9,559 nucleotides of DNA, taken from positions 1-9,559 of the forward strand of contig SIAG01000142.1 of the NCBI GenBank assembly GCA_009691925.1, read 5' to 3'. The translations under genes and the position numbers were made by a program. Source of the stretch: Planctomycetaceae bacterium. GTDB taxonomy: Bacteria; Planctomycetota; Planctomycetia; Pirellulales; UBA1268. Below, piece by piece: positions 1 to 8,403 of this stretch (position 1 is the first letter of the stretch; every line of letters starts with the position of its first letter). Under the pieces are notes generated by a model that had not been told where the DNA came from, made no database searches, and was given only the letters and a program-made list of their open reading frames with translations.

Positions 1-1
1 T

Positions 2-802
2 GAGTTCACCGAGGGCCCGGTCGCCGACGCCGAGGGAAACATTCTTTTCAGCGATATTCCAGCCGGAAAAATCTACCGCTGGGTCGTGCCGCAGGATCGC
101 CCCGCGACCAGCCCGCCGTTTGAGGTGGAGACCTGGCTCGATCCCTCGGGCAACACCAACGGCCTCTGCTTCGACCGCAACGGCCTCCTTCTGGCCTGCC
201 AGATGGGGGAGGGGAGGCGCGTTGTTGCCATCGACCCGGTGACGAAGACGATCACGCCGCTCGCCGAACGCTTCGAGAGAAAAAGGCTCAACGCCCCCAA
301 CGACCTGTGGGTCGATGCTACCAACGGCATCTGGTTCACCGACCCGGCCTACGAACGGACGCCGGCCGACACCGAGCTCGACACGGAGGCGGTCTATTTT
401 ATCTCCCCCGATCGCACGACCGTCAGCCGAGTCGCCGCCGGCTTCGCCCGCCCCAACGGGATCGTCGGCTCCCCCGACGGCACCACGCTCTACGTCACCG
501 ATCGCAAAGCGGGGATGACGTGGGCCTTCCCCGTGCTCGGGCCGGGCAGGCTCGGGGAACGGCGGAAGTTCAACGACGACGGCTGCGACGGCTTCGCGAT
601 CGACGACCATGGCAATCTCTACGGCACGCCGAAGGCCCCCCTCGTGCGGATCTGGGCCCCCGATGGCAAGATCATCGGCGCGATTCCCCTCCCCGATTCC
701 CCGTCGAACATCACTTTCGGCGGCCCCGATCGAAAGACGCTGTTTGTGACGGTGAAGGACAAGGTCTTCGCCTTGCCGATGAACGTCTCCGGCGGCGGCT
801 GA
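2..802 (+). CDS. SMP-30/gluconolactonase-like beta-propeller hydrolase, 5'-truncated by the window edge
   Basis: The frame is open from base 2 to the TGA at 800-802 (266 codons), and the true start lies before the window. The first residues already form the family's opening strand, with an E-G-P motif whose Glu (codon 11-13) is a metal ligand in SMP-30 proteins. The other three ligand or substrate positions are also present: Asn of N-A-P-N-D (299-301), Asn of R-P-N-G (455-457) and Asp of C-D-G-F (587-589). S-P-D-G-x-T-L-Y-V-T-D is a typical propeller blade. Family members are metal-dependent lactonases acting on sugar lactones or related esters. The exact substrate cannot be read from sequence, and a signal peptide cannot be judged because the N-terminus is missing. 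The next gene starts 47 bp downstream on the same strand, so they could be cotranscribed, although their functions look unrelated. The fold call is confident; gluconolactonase as the specific activity is not. Confidence 0.9.
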   Translation, partial: EFTEGPVADAEGNILFSDIPAGKIYRWVVPQDRPATSPPFEVETWLDPSGNTNGLCFDRNGLLLACQMGEGRRVVAIDPVTKTITPLAERFERKRLNAPNDLWVDATNGIWFTDPAYERTPADTELDTEAVYFISPDRTTVSRVAAGFARPNGIVGSPDGTTLYVTDRKAGMTWAFPVLGPGRLGERRKFNDDGCDGFAIDDHGNLYGTPKAPLVRIWAPDGKIIGAIPLPDSPSNITFGGPDRKTLFVTVKDKVFALPMNVSGGG

Positions 803-849
803 CCGCCCCCGCAAGCGTCTGGTTCCCCCCGTTACCCTGGCTCCCCTCC

Positions 850-2700
<1,851 letters not shown>

Positions 2701-2708
2701 CCAGCTGC

Positions 2709-4253
2709 TCAGTTCGGATCCGTCCCCCGAGGAACGGACGATTGACGGTGTCGCTGCGCCACCTTGCAACGTTGGACGTAGGCATCGCCGATCTCGGCCG
2801 CCAAGCCACTCGACGCCTGGAGCCATTTGGCCACCGTCCGCGAATCGATCGACACTTCGACGACGTCGGTCCGGGCGATGACGCGGAAATCGCTGGGACG
2901 TCCGGCGGAGGCCGTCGCATCCCCATGGAAGTCGCCGGGCCCGAGCGACGCGACCGCCACCTCCGCGCCTTCTGAATCGAGCGAGAGGAGATCCACGCTC
3001 CCTTCGGCTATCAGTCCGAACCGATCGACCGGGGCCCCACGGGCCTGGATGACCTCCCCCGCGGCGTAGGTAAGGATCCGCGCCACCGAAGGGGCCGGCT
3101 GTCCTGCCGCGATCGCCGCAGCCGGCTGGCCTGGAAGGCTCTCGAGCATCGCATCGCGGACATGACGGTAGCGCGGGAAACGGTCGAGCATTGCCTCGAC
3201 GGTCGGCTGCGGGGGCGAGGGGGATTCCGAAGGGCAATATTCCATCTGGATCGGGAAGGGGATCTGGAGCGATTCCCGCCGTGCCACATACCAAATCCTG
3301 GAAAGAATCGCATCCCGCACCGAAAGAAGGTCTTCCTGCCGGGCGACGGTGAAAACCATCCGGTAGCTGATCGAGAAGTCTCCGTAATTGAGCGTGTGCA
3401 CCTCCGGCGCCGGATCAGTGATCACGCCAGGGGTGGTGCGGAGGATCCCGAGCATCGCTTCCTTGACGACATTCGGCGGATGATCGTAAGAGAAACCGAC
3501 GTCGTAGGTGTCGGTCCGGGCCTCCGTCGGCCTGGACAGATTGCTGAACGACGTCTTGTAGAGGACGACGTTGGGGATGATCCGCATCTCGTGGAGGATC
3601 GATTCGATGTGGACGCTCCGCCAATTGATCTCAATCACCTTGCCGGTCGTGCCGTCGGCGATGATCCAGTCACCGATGGCCAGCGGCCGCTCGAGGAGGA
3701 GCATCAATCCGGAGACGATGTTGCCCAGCGGCTCCTGGAGGGCGAGGCCGATGACAATGCTCCCCAGGCCCAGGGCCGTCAGGGCTCCGCCGATCTCCTG
3801 CTGCCAGATGTGCTGGTAGATGAGCGCCGCGCCGATCGCGACGAGCGTCACGCGGGCGAGATCGCGGAACAGCTTGGGGACGCGTTCGCGCCTCGAAGCC
3901 TGATGGCGGCCGCCGAAGAGGGCGTCGTTGGTGAACGTGAGAAGACAAACGAGGAGCGACACCCAAAACAGCGTCCGCACGACCCGCGAGGCGGTCTGAT
4001 CGGGCGCAACCTGCCACACCTCGGTGACGAACAGCATCGCCGCCAGGGCGGGAAGCACGAGATTCCTCACCACGCGGAGCGTGGGGGCAAGCATTCCTCC
4101 ACGCCGCGTGGAGGAATTGAGCATCTCGGTGGCGATCAGCAGCGCCAGCGGAAAGCCGACGGCGAGGATCGCCGCGGGGAGGAGTGGCACATCCGACTTG
4201 AGGAGGGGGTCGAACAGGCTGCTCAAGCCGTTCATGCCGTCCGCGTCATTCAT
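2709..4253 (-). CDS. MscS-family channel with C-terminal cyclic-nucleotide-binding-like domain
   Basis: 514-residue inner membrane protein. Hydrophobic helices lie at about 23-43, 61-80, 91-107 and 132-148, followed by the MscS pore helix and start of the beta domain (about 158-196: glycine/alanine-rich pore helix, Q-E-P-L-G-N-I-V-S-G, then E-R-P-L-A-I-G-D-W). The soluble MscS vestibule runs to about 340. A Pro-rich linker leads to a CNB-like beta-barrel (about 388-480). MscS channels open under membrane tension; MscS relatives with a CNB domain (bCNG channels) can be gated by cyclic nucleotide. Here the phosphate-binding cassette reads G-D-F-H-G-D (440-445) and the usual Arg-Ser/Thr is replaced by S454/D455, so classical cAMP binding is doubtful. 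The start at 4253 overlaps the cyclase-like gene's stop as ATGA and has GAGG six bases upstream; the open frame beyond it (to 4433) is antisense-free but lies inside the cyclase gene. The gene ends 8 bp from the convergent uup stop. Confidence 0.9.
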   Translation of the reverse strand: MNDADGMNGLSSLFDPLLKSDVPLLPAAILAVGFPLALLIATEMLNSSTRRGGMLAPTLRVVRNLVLPALAAMLFVTEVWQVAPDQTASRVVRTLFWVSLLVCLLTFTNDALFGGRHQASRRERVPKLFRDLARVTLVAIGAALIYQHIWQQEIGGALTALGLGSIVIGLALQEPLGNIVSGLMLLLERPLAIGDWIIADGTTGKVIEINWRSVHIESILHEMRIIPNVVLYKTSFSNLSRPTEARTDTYDVGFSYDHPPNVVKEAMLGILRTTPGVITDPAPEVHTLNYGDFSISYRMVFTVARQEDLLSVRDAILSRIWYVARRESLQIPFPIQMEYCPSESPSPPQPTVEAMLDRFPRYRHVRDAMLESLPGQPAAAIAAGQPAPSVARILTYAAGEVIQARGAPVDRFGLIAEGSVDLLSLDSEGAEVAVASLGPGDFHGDATASAGRPSDFRVIARTDVVEVSIDSRTVAKWLQASSGLAAEIGDAYVQRCKVAQRHRQSSVPRGTDPN

Positions 4254-6376
4254 GGCTTCCCTCGATCCTGGAGCGTCCAGGTCTTTACCATGCCCTTGCC
4301 GCGGACCTCGACGTCGATCGGGCCCTCGAAAACGTAGAGGTCGACGAGCCGATCGCGCACCGGCTCGGTCACAACGACAGCCTGGCCGTGCTGGGCCGCC
4401 AGACGCGACGCGATCGCCACTGTGTCGCCCCACAGGTCGTAGAGGAACTTCTGCCGCCCTACGACGCCGCCGACGACGGGCCCCGAGTTGACTCCCACCG
4501 ACACCGACAAGGCCGTGCCGTGAAGACGATTGAACTCGGCGACGATCCGACAGAGATCCCGCCCAAATTGTACGGTCCGCGCGGCGTGATCGGGCCGGGG
4601 CAACGACAGGCCGCAGACGGCCAGATAGGCCGACCCCACCGCCCGCACCTTCTCCACGCCGCAGCGCTCGGTCGCCTCGTCGCAGGCAGCGATCAGGTCG
4701 CTGACGAGATCCATCGCCTGGCGTTCCGTGTCCGGGCCCGACGCGCTATCGAGGCCAATAAACTCCGCCACGAGGACGGTGACGTCGGCGAACGCCCGGG
4801 TGGCCTTCTCGTCGCCGTCGCGGCGCTGCGCCACCGCCGCCGCCGGGAGGATATTGAGGAGCAGCTCCTGGTTCTCCCGGGCCTTCTCCTCAAGCTCTCG
4901 GCGCTGCTGGCGGAGGCTCTCCGACATCTGGTTGAACGTCCGCGCGAGCTCCCCGAACTCGTCGCGCGAGTCGAGGGCGACGCGGACGCCCACCTCACCG
5001 GCGCCGATCCGTCGGGCGGCGTCGGTGAGCTGCCGCAGCGGCCGGACGAGGAGCCACGAGGCGACCAGCGCCAGGAGCGCCGTCCCCAGCGACAGCCCGG
5101 TGGCCGCCAAGAGGGCATGTCTGGCATAGGCCCGGATCGGGGCGTAGGCCTCGTCAACGTCCATTTCCGCGATCACGCCCCAGCGAATCGAATCGAGGTC
5201 GAGCGGGCCGTAGGAAGAGAGCACGGGGACGCCGCGGTAGTCGTCGATGAACGCCAAGCCCTCGCGGCCGTGGATCGACTCCTCGGCAGCCGGGGTGCGC
5301 ACCGGCAGTTGATTGATCACGTTCCCCTGCCGCTCGATCTGGTCGACAGTCGACGACGGCAGCGACGAGCGGCGCAGGGAGGCGATGAACCTCTCCCGGT
5401 CCTCTTCCATGAATCGGCTCGGGCTCCGCATCATCAGATCGGGCCCGACAAGATAGCACTCCCCCGTCTTCCCCATCCCCTCTCGCTCCCACTCGCCGCG
5501 CCCCGTGGTAATGTTGTCAATCCGATCGACGGGGAACTCGAGCGCCAGGATCCCGATCATCTCCGGGCCATTGAAGATCGGCGAGAGCACAAACCCCACC
5601 GGCAACCCCGCATCGGGGACATAGGCTTCAATATCGGCAATCCGAAAGGCGTCCTTGTCACGCGCGTGGGCGAGCACTTCGGCAGCCCGGGCGAGATTCG
5701 TCCCGGCGTACGGCCCGTTCTGCAGATTCGTGGCGTAGTCGGGGCGCTTTTTCAGCGAATAGACAATCTCGAGGGTGTCGTCGTCGATGAGGAGAATGTC
5801 CTCGTAGCCGAACAGCGAGGCGGCCCGCTCCATCCGATCGCGGACGGCCTGATGAACGATTCCGTATTCGGAATCGTCGGTGCTCTCGGGGGGCGAGGCA
5901 TGGTCCCCTTCGGTCCCGACGCGAGCTTGCTCGGGGAGGAGGTAGTGGTATTGGAGGTAGCGCTGTCGGGGCTCGGCCGGCAGATACTGCTCCACCATCG
6001 GCGCGCCGCCGAGATGGGTCTTGAGCTCGGGGATGAACTCCTCGGCGTACCAAGCCCGCAGTTCCTCCTCCTGCTTCGGATCGAGGGAGGCGTCCTCCAG
6101 GCCGGCAAAGCCGCGGCGGAAGCCCGCCATCCCGTCGGTCGCCATCCGTCCGTCGGAGATCGAGAGGGCTTGGTCGCGGAGCCCCTTGAGCATGTCGACC
6201 AGGGCCATCGTCCTCGAATGCCGGACGCTCTTCAATTGCTGCTCGACCGCGTACTTGATTGAGTCGCGGGCCGACCGGTAGCCGATCCAACCGATCGCCA
6301 GGATCGATCCGAGGCTGACGGCGAGGAGGAGCACGATCAGCCGCGACTGGACGGCCAGCCGTTCGAGGCCGAGCAT
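4250..6376 (-). CDS. dCACHE-HAMP receptor with degenerate class III adenylate/guanylate cyclase domain
   Basis: 708 residues. Order: TM1 (about 12-32), large periplasmic dCACHE-type sensor (about 35-418, with Y-E-D-I-L-L-I-D at 191-198 and G-K-T-G-E-C-Y-L-V-G at 302-311), TM2 (about 420-444), HAMP (about 445-495, D-E-F-G-E-L at 472-477), a short helical connector, and a class III cyclase domain (about 525-705). The cyclase fold is clear: Y-D-L-W-G-D 646-651, A-S-R 656-658, R-G-K-G 692-695. Compared with active class III enzymes, first metal Asp is E538, second metal Asp is S582 (G-S-A-Y), purine-specifying Lys is R578, and transition-state Asn is A654; D647 and R658 are kept. I checked these codons on the DNA. 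Catalysis is therefore probably weak or absent, and the domain may bind nucleotide or act as a signalling scaffold. ATG 6376 has GGAG six bases upstream and sits directly before TM1. The frame is open further upstream to 7108, but that region is in the TolC-like gene. Its stop overlaps the channel gene's start. Confidence 0.92.
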   Translation of the reverse strand: MLGLERLAVQSRLIVLLLAVSLGSILAIGWIGYRSARDSIKYAVEQQLKSVRHSRTMALVDMLKGLRDQALSISDGRMATDGMAGFRRGFAGLEDASLDPKQEEELRAWYAEEFIPELKTHLGGAPMVEQYLPAEPRQRYLQYHYLLPEQARVGTEGDHASPPESTDDSEYGIVHQAVRDRMERAASLFGYEDILLIDDDTLEIVYSLKKRPDYATNLQNGPYAGTNLARAAEVLAHARDKDAFRIADIEAYVPDAGLPVGFVLSPIFNGPEMIGILALEFPVDRIDNITTGRGEWEREGMGKTGECYLVGPDLMMRSPSRFMEEDRERFIASLRRSSLPSSTVDQIERQGNVINQLPVRTPAAEESIHGREGLAFIDDYRGVPVLSSYGPLDLDSIRWGVIAEMDVDEAYAPIRAYARHALLAATGLSLGTALLALVASWLLVRPLRQLTDAARRIGAGEVGVRVALDSRDEFGELARTFNQMSESLRQQRRELEEKARENQELLLNILPAAAVAQRRDGDEKATRAFADVTVLVAEFIGLDSASGPDTERQAMDLVSDLIAACDEATERCGVEKVRAVGSAYLAVCGLSLPRPDHAARTVQFGRDLCRIVAEFNRLHGTALSVSVGVNSGPVVGGVVGRQKFLYDLWGDTVAIASRLAAQHGQAVVVTEPVRDRLVDLYVFEGPIDVEVRGKGMVKTWTLQDRGKP
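4258..4263 (-). promoter_or_regulatory. Ribosome binding site for the MscS-CNB gene
   Basis: On the minus strand GAGGGA precedes the ATG at 4253, with six bases between the GAGG core and the start codon. It lies inside the last codons of the cyclase-like gene and supports the ATGA-overlap start over the other in-frame ATGs (residue 7, or upstream at 4433). Confidence 0.55.
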
Positions 6377-6382
6377 GCGGGG

Positions 6383-6386
6383 CTCC
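6383..6386 (-). promoter_or_regulatory. Ribosome binding site for the cyclase-like gene
   Basis: GGAG on the minus strand, six bases before the ATG at 6376. It selects this start, immediately before the first membrane helix, within a frame that stays open far upstream. Confidence 0.5.
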
Positions 6387-6436
6387 GGGGAAAAGGCAGG
6401 GGAGGGGCGGAGGGAGAGGAAGAGGGCTATCAGTTG

Positions 6437-6465
6437 ACGATACCCTCTCCCCCCCACGTCGGCAA
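6437..6465 (-). promoter_or_regulatory. Candidate sigma-70-like promoter for the cyclase/channel pair
   Basis: In the 178-bp gap between the TolC-like gene and the cyclase-like gene, the minus strand carries TTGCCG (6465-6460), a 17-base G-rich spacer and TATCGT (6442-6437). Each hexamer matches consensus at 4 of 6 positions, and the predicted start would lie roughly 50-55 bases before ATG 6376. The match is modest and planctomycete promoters are poorly characterised, so this is only a candidate. If real, the sensor and channel can be transcribed independently of the IS/rhomboid/TolC genes upstream. Confidence 0.25.
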
Positions 6466-6493
6466 ACCGGTTCACTCCCACGGAATCGGCGGC

Positions 6494-6506
6494 CGGGAGA
6501 CTCCCG
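6494..6506. repeat. Perfect short inverted repeat between the TolC-like and cyclase-like genes
   Basis: CGGGAG-A-CTCCCG is a perfect 13-base palindrome with a central A, 48 bp past the TolC-like stop. In RNA it could fold as a GC-rich hairpin of about five pairs. No T-run follows on either strand, so it is not a convincing intrinsic terminator. It could be an operator half-site pair or chance in GC-rich DNA. Confidence 0.3.
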
Positions 6507-6554
6507 ACTCGGCCCGCCGCCAGAGGCCGCCACGGAGGCCCTGCCACGCCGCTT

Positions 6555-8210
6555 TCAGGGGAGGATGCGCATCCCCACGGCCGTGTTGACGTCGAGCATG
6601 CTGCGGCGGTGGCGGAGGAGGGCCTCCCGGTGGCTCTGAGAGACCGCAGCGGCCTCCTCGAGATGCTCCTGGAAATCCTCGATGCTGATGTCGCCCGCGT
6701 CGAAGTCGGCCTGGGCGTCGCGGAGCCGGGCATCGGCCTGGGGCAAGAGAACCTTTTCGATCCGCTCGAGGGCCCGCTTGGAGTATTGGTATTCACGCTC
6801 TGCCAGCCGGACCTCAGAGGCCACCCGTCGCTCCACCGATTCCAGTTCGGTGCGAGTCTGGGCGACGTTGCTCTGCGCCCGGGCGATGTTGCCCTGATTC
6901 CGGTTGAAGATCGGCACCGAAAAGGTGAGCCCCACCGCCCACGACTTGGAGTCGGGAGCGTTGATGGGGGCGTTGTCCTGGATCGTGATCGGGGCGTAGA
7001 AAAGATAAACGTCGTCGATGCGGTTGGCCCGCTGGAGATCGACCTCCGCCCGCGCCCGACTGACTCCCAGTCGTACGGCGCGAATGTCGGGCCGGCAGCC
7101 AGTCGCAAGCCTCACCATCTCGTCGAGCGGTGGGAGGTTTGGCACGAGCGGTCGCAGGCCCCCGCGGGGCACGAGATCTTTCGTCCGCTCCGGCGGCACT
7201 CCCAGCAGCAACGCGAGCGTCTCCTGCGCATCTTCGTAGGCCTCTGTGGCATCGAGGGCGGCGATCTTCGCTTTCTCGCAGGAGAAACCGAGCTCACGTT
7301 CGAGATCGGCTGCTTTGCGTCGTCCTGCGACATCCGTTGCCGGCAAAGCCTTCGCCGCTCGAATCTCTTCCTCGAGGAGCGCCTCGGCACGACGCACCGA
7401 TGACTCCGCGACGAGCATGTCGATTCGCGCTGCCTGGAGGCCGACGAACGCCTTGTTGACGTTGTCGATCTGGCGACGAACGACATCCTGGAACTGCGCC
7501 TCCAGCGCCGTCTTCGACATCCGTGCCACGACCGTCCGCGCCTGACGCTTCCGCGAGACGTCGAGCGGATAGGTGATGTTGAAGTCGTACTGCGTTGGCC
7601 CCCCTGGGGTGGCGTCGGTGAACGAGCCGTACGGGATGAACTGGCTGTCGAGGTAGATGAGCGGATTGGTGCGCAGGCCGGCGGTAAGGATATCGGCGTC
7701 GGCCTGGGTGATCTCGTGGCGGAGAGCGCGGATGTCGATGTTGTCGGCCATCATCCGCTCGATGGCAGCGTCGAGCGTGAGGCCGTTCGCCGGTCCCTCG
7801 TCGTCGGCGAGACGCCGGTCGAGCTCACCGGTGCCGATCGCCAAGCTCCGTGCCGGCGTCGCCGGTGCGGGGAGTGGCTCCGGGAGCTGCATGCCGCGGG
7901 CGGTCTGGATCCCGACGGGGCGCGAAGCGCTGCGTCCCTTGCTCGGTAATCGTCCCGACCGGCGCCTGCCACCGATGATCCCGACCTCTGCGTTCTCGAG
8001 GCCCCCGGCATCAAACGCCCCGGGGCCGGGGCCGAGCGATGGCGTGTTCGCTCCAGGGATCGGCCCCAGATCGGGAAACTCGATGATCAGACCGCGGGAG
8101 CGATCGTTGGAATCTCCCTGCCAAGCATGCGCTGGCCCACCGCCACACCAGCGGAGGATGACACCGATCAGGAGCAGAAGCGCGGCGCGGCGCCGCGTGC
8201 AGCGTGGCAC
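6555..8210 (-). CDS. TolC/CzcC-like outer membrane efflux protein
   Basis: 551 residues from a GTG start. The N-terminus is a signal peptide: R-R-R at 6-8, hydrophobic core 9-20, probable signal peptidase I site A-H-A before W30. A Pro/Gly/Arg-rich region (about 35-140) follows, with no recognised domain. Then come two outer-membrane-efflux repeats: about 144-340 (opening G-L-T-L-D-A-A-I-E-R-M, ending L-L-L-G-V-P-P) and about 362-548 (containing F-N-R-N-Q-G-N-I-A-R-A-Q). Long Ala/Glu/Arg-rich helices form the periplasmic tunnel typical of trimeric TolC proteins. These normally complete RND or ABC efflux systems or type I export, but no membrane fusion protein or pump is in this window. No ATG occurs near the signal sequence. 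GTG 8210 gives a textbook signal peptide; a TTG at 8300 is the alternative. The only upstream in-frame ATG (8516) lies inside the rhomboid gene and yields a non-protein-like leader. Family call is firm, start position moderate. Confidence 0.87.
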   Translation of the reverse strand: MPRCTRRRAALLLLIGVILRWCGGGPAHAWQGDSNDRSRGLIIEFPDLGPIPGANTPSLGPGPGAFDAGGLENAEVGIIGGRRRSGRLPSKGRSASRPVGIQTARGMQLPEPLPAPATPARSLAIGTGELDRRLADDEGPANGLTLDAAIERMMADNIDIRALRHEITQADADILTAGLRTNPLIYLDSQFIPYGSFTDATPGGPTQYDFNITYPLDVSRKRQARTVVARMSKTALEAQFQDVVRRQIDNVNKAFVGLQAARIDMLVAESSVRRAEALLEEEIRAAKALPATDVAGRRKAADLERELGFSCEKAKIAALDATEAYEDAQETLALLLGVPPERTKDLVPRGGLRPLVPNLPPLDEMVRLATGCRPDIRAVRLGVSRARAEVDLQRANRIDDVYLFYAPITIQDNAPINAPDSKSWAVGLTFSVPIFNRNQGNIARAQSNVAQTRTELESVERRVASEVRLAEREYQYSKRALERIEKVLLPQADARLRDAQADFDAGDISIEDFQEHLEEAAAVSQSHREALLRHRRSMLDVNTAVGMRILP

Positions 8211-8338
8211 GGCGGGGCTTCCCGTCGGGCGCCTTGGCCTGCCCCATCCCGCCCCGAGCTGAGACGGTCGAGCAGCCGGATCGCCCCGACAGCATCTCAA
8301 TCGTCTGGCAAACTGTGACGACTGGAGATTTCCGGTCG

Positions 8339-8362
8339 GGAAAGGGATGACGCGCCCCTTCC
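8339..8362 (-). terminator. Weak hairpin after the rhomboid gene
   Basis: About 42 bases past the rhomboid stop, the minus strand can pair GGAAGGG (8362-8356) with CCCTTTCC (8346-8339), with one bulged T and a nine-base loop. No T-run follows, so termination is uncertain. A 9-base direct repeat, TTCCGGTCG, at 8330-8338 and 8359-8367 flanks this hairpin. The rest of the 193-bp gap (8211-8403) shows no gene and no clear promoter. Confidence 0.2.
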
Positions 8363-8403
8363 GGTCGCCGCCGCCTCCCCAGCCCCCCCGAACCGCCACG
8401 CTT

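Noticed and set aside
307..849. Upstream extension of the uup reading frame
   Set aside because: It runs in another frame of the lactonase gene, is very Arg-rich, and the ABC fold starts at 850.
4254..4433. 60-codon N-terminal extension of the channel
   Set aside because: Arg/Gly-rich and inside the cyclase-like gene; ATGA overlap with a GAGG ribosome site marks 4253 as the start.
4388..6262. 624-codon open frame on the plus strand across the cyclase-like gene
   Set aside because: Antisense shadow with Arg/Gly/His-rich sequence and no recognisable domain.
6494..6506. Palindrome considered as an intrinsic terminator for the TolC-like gene
   Set aside because: Short stem, one-base centre and no T-run; kept only as an inverted repeat.
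6377..7108. N-terminal extension of the cyclase-like protein
   Set aside because: Ser/Arg/Pro-rich, overlaps the TolC-like gene, and the first membrane helix follows directly after ATG 6376.
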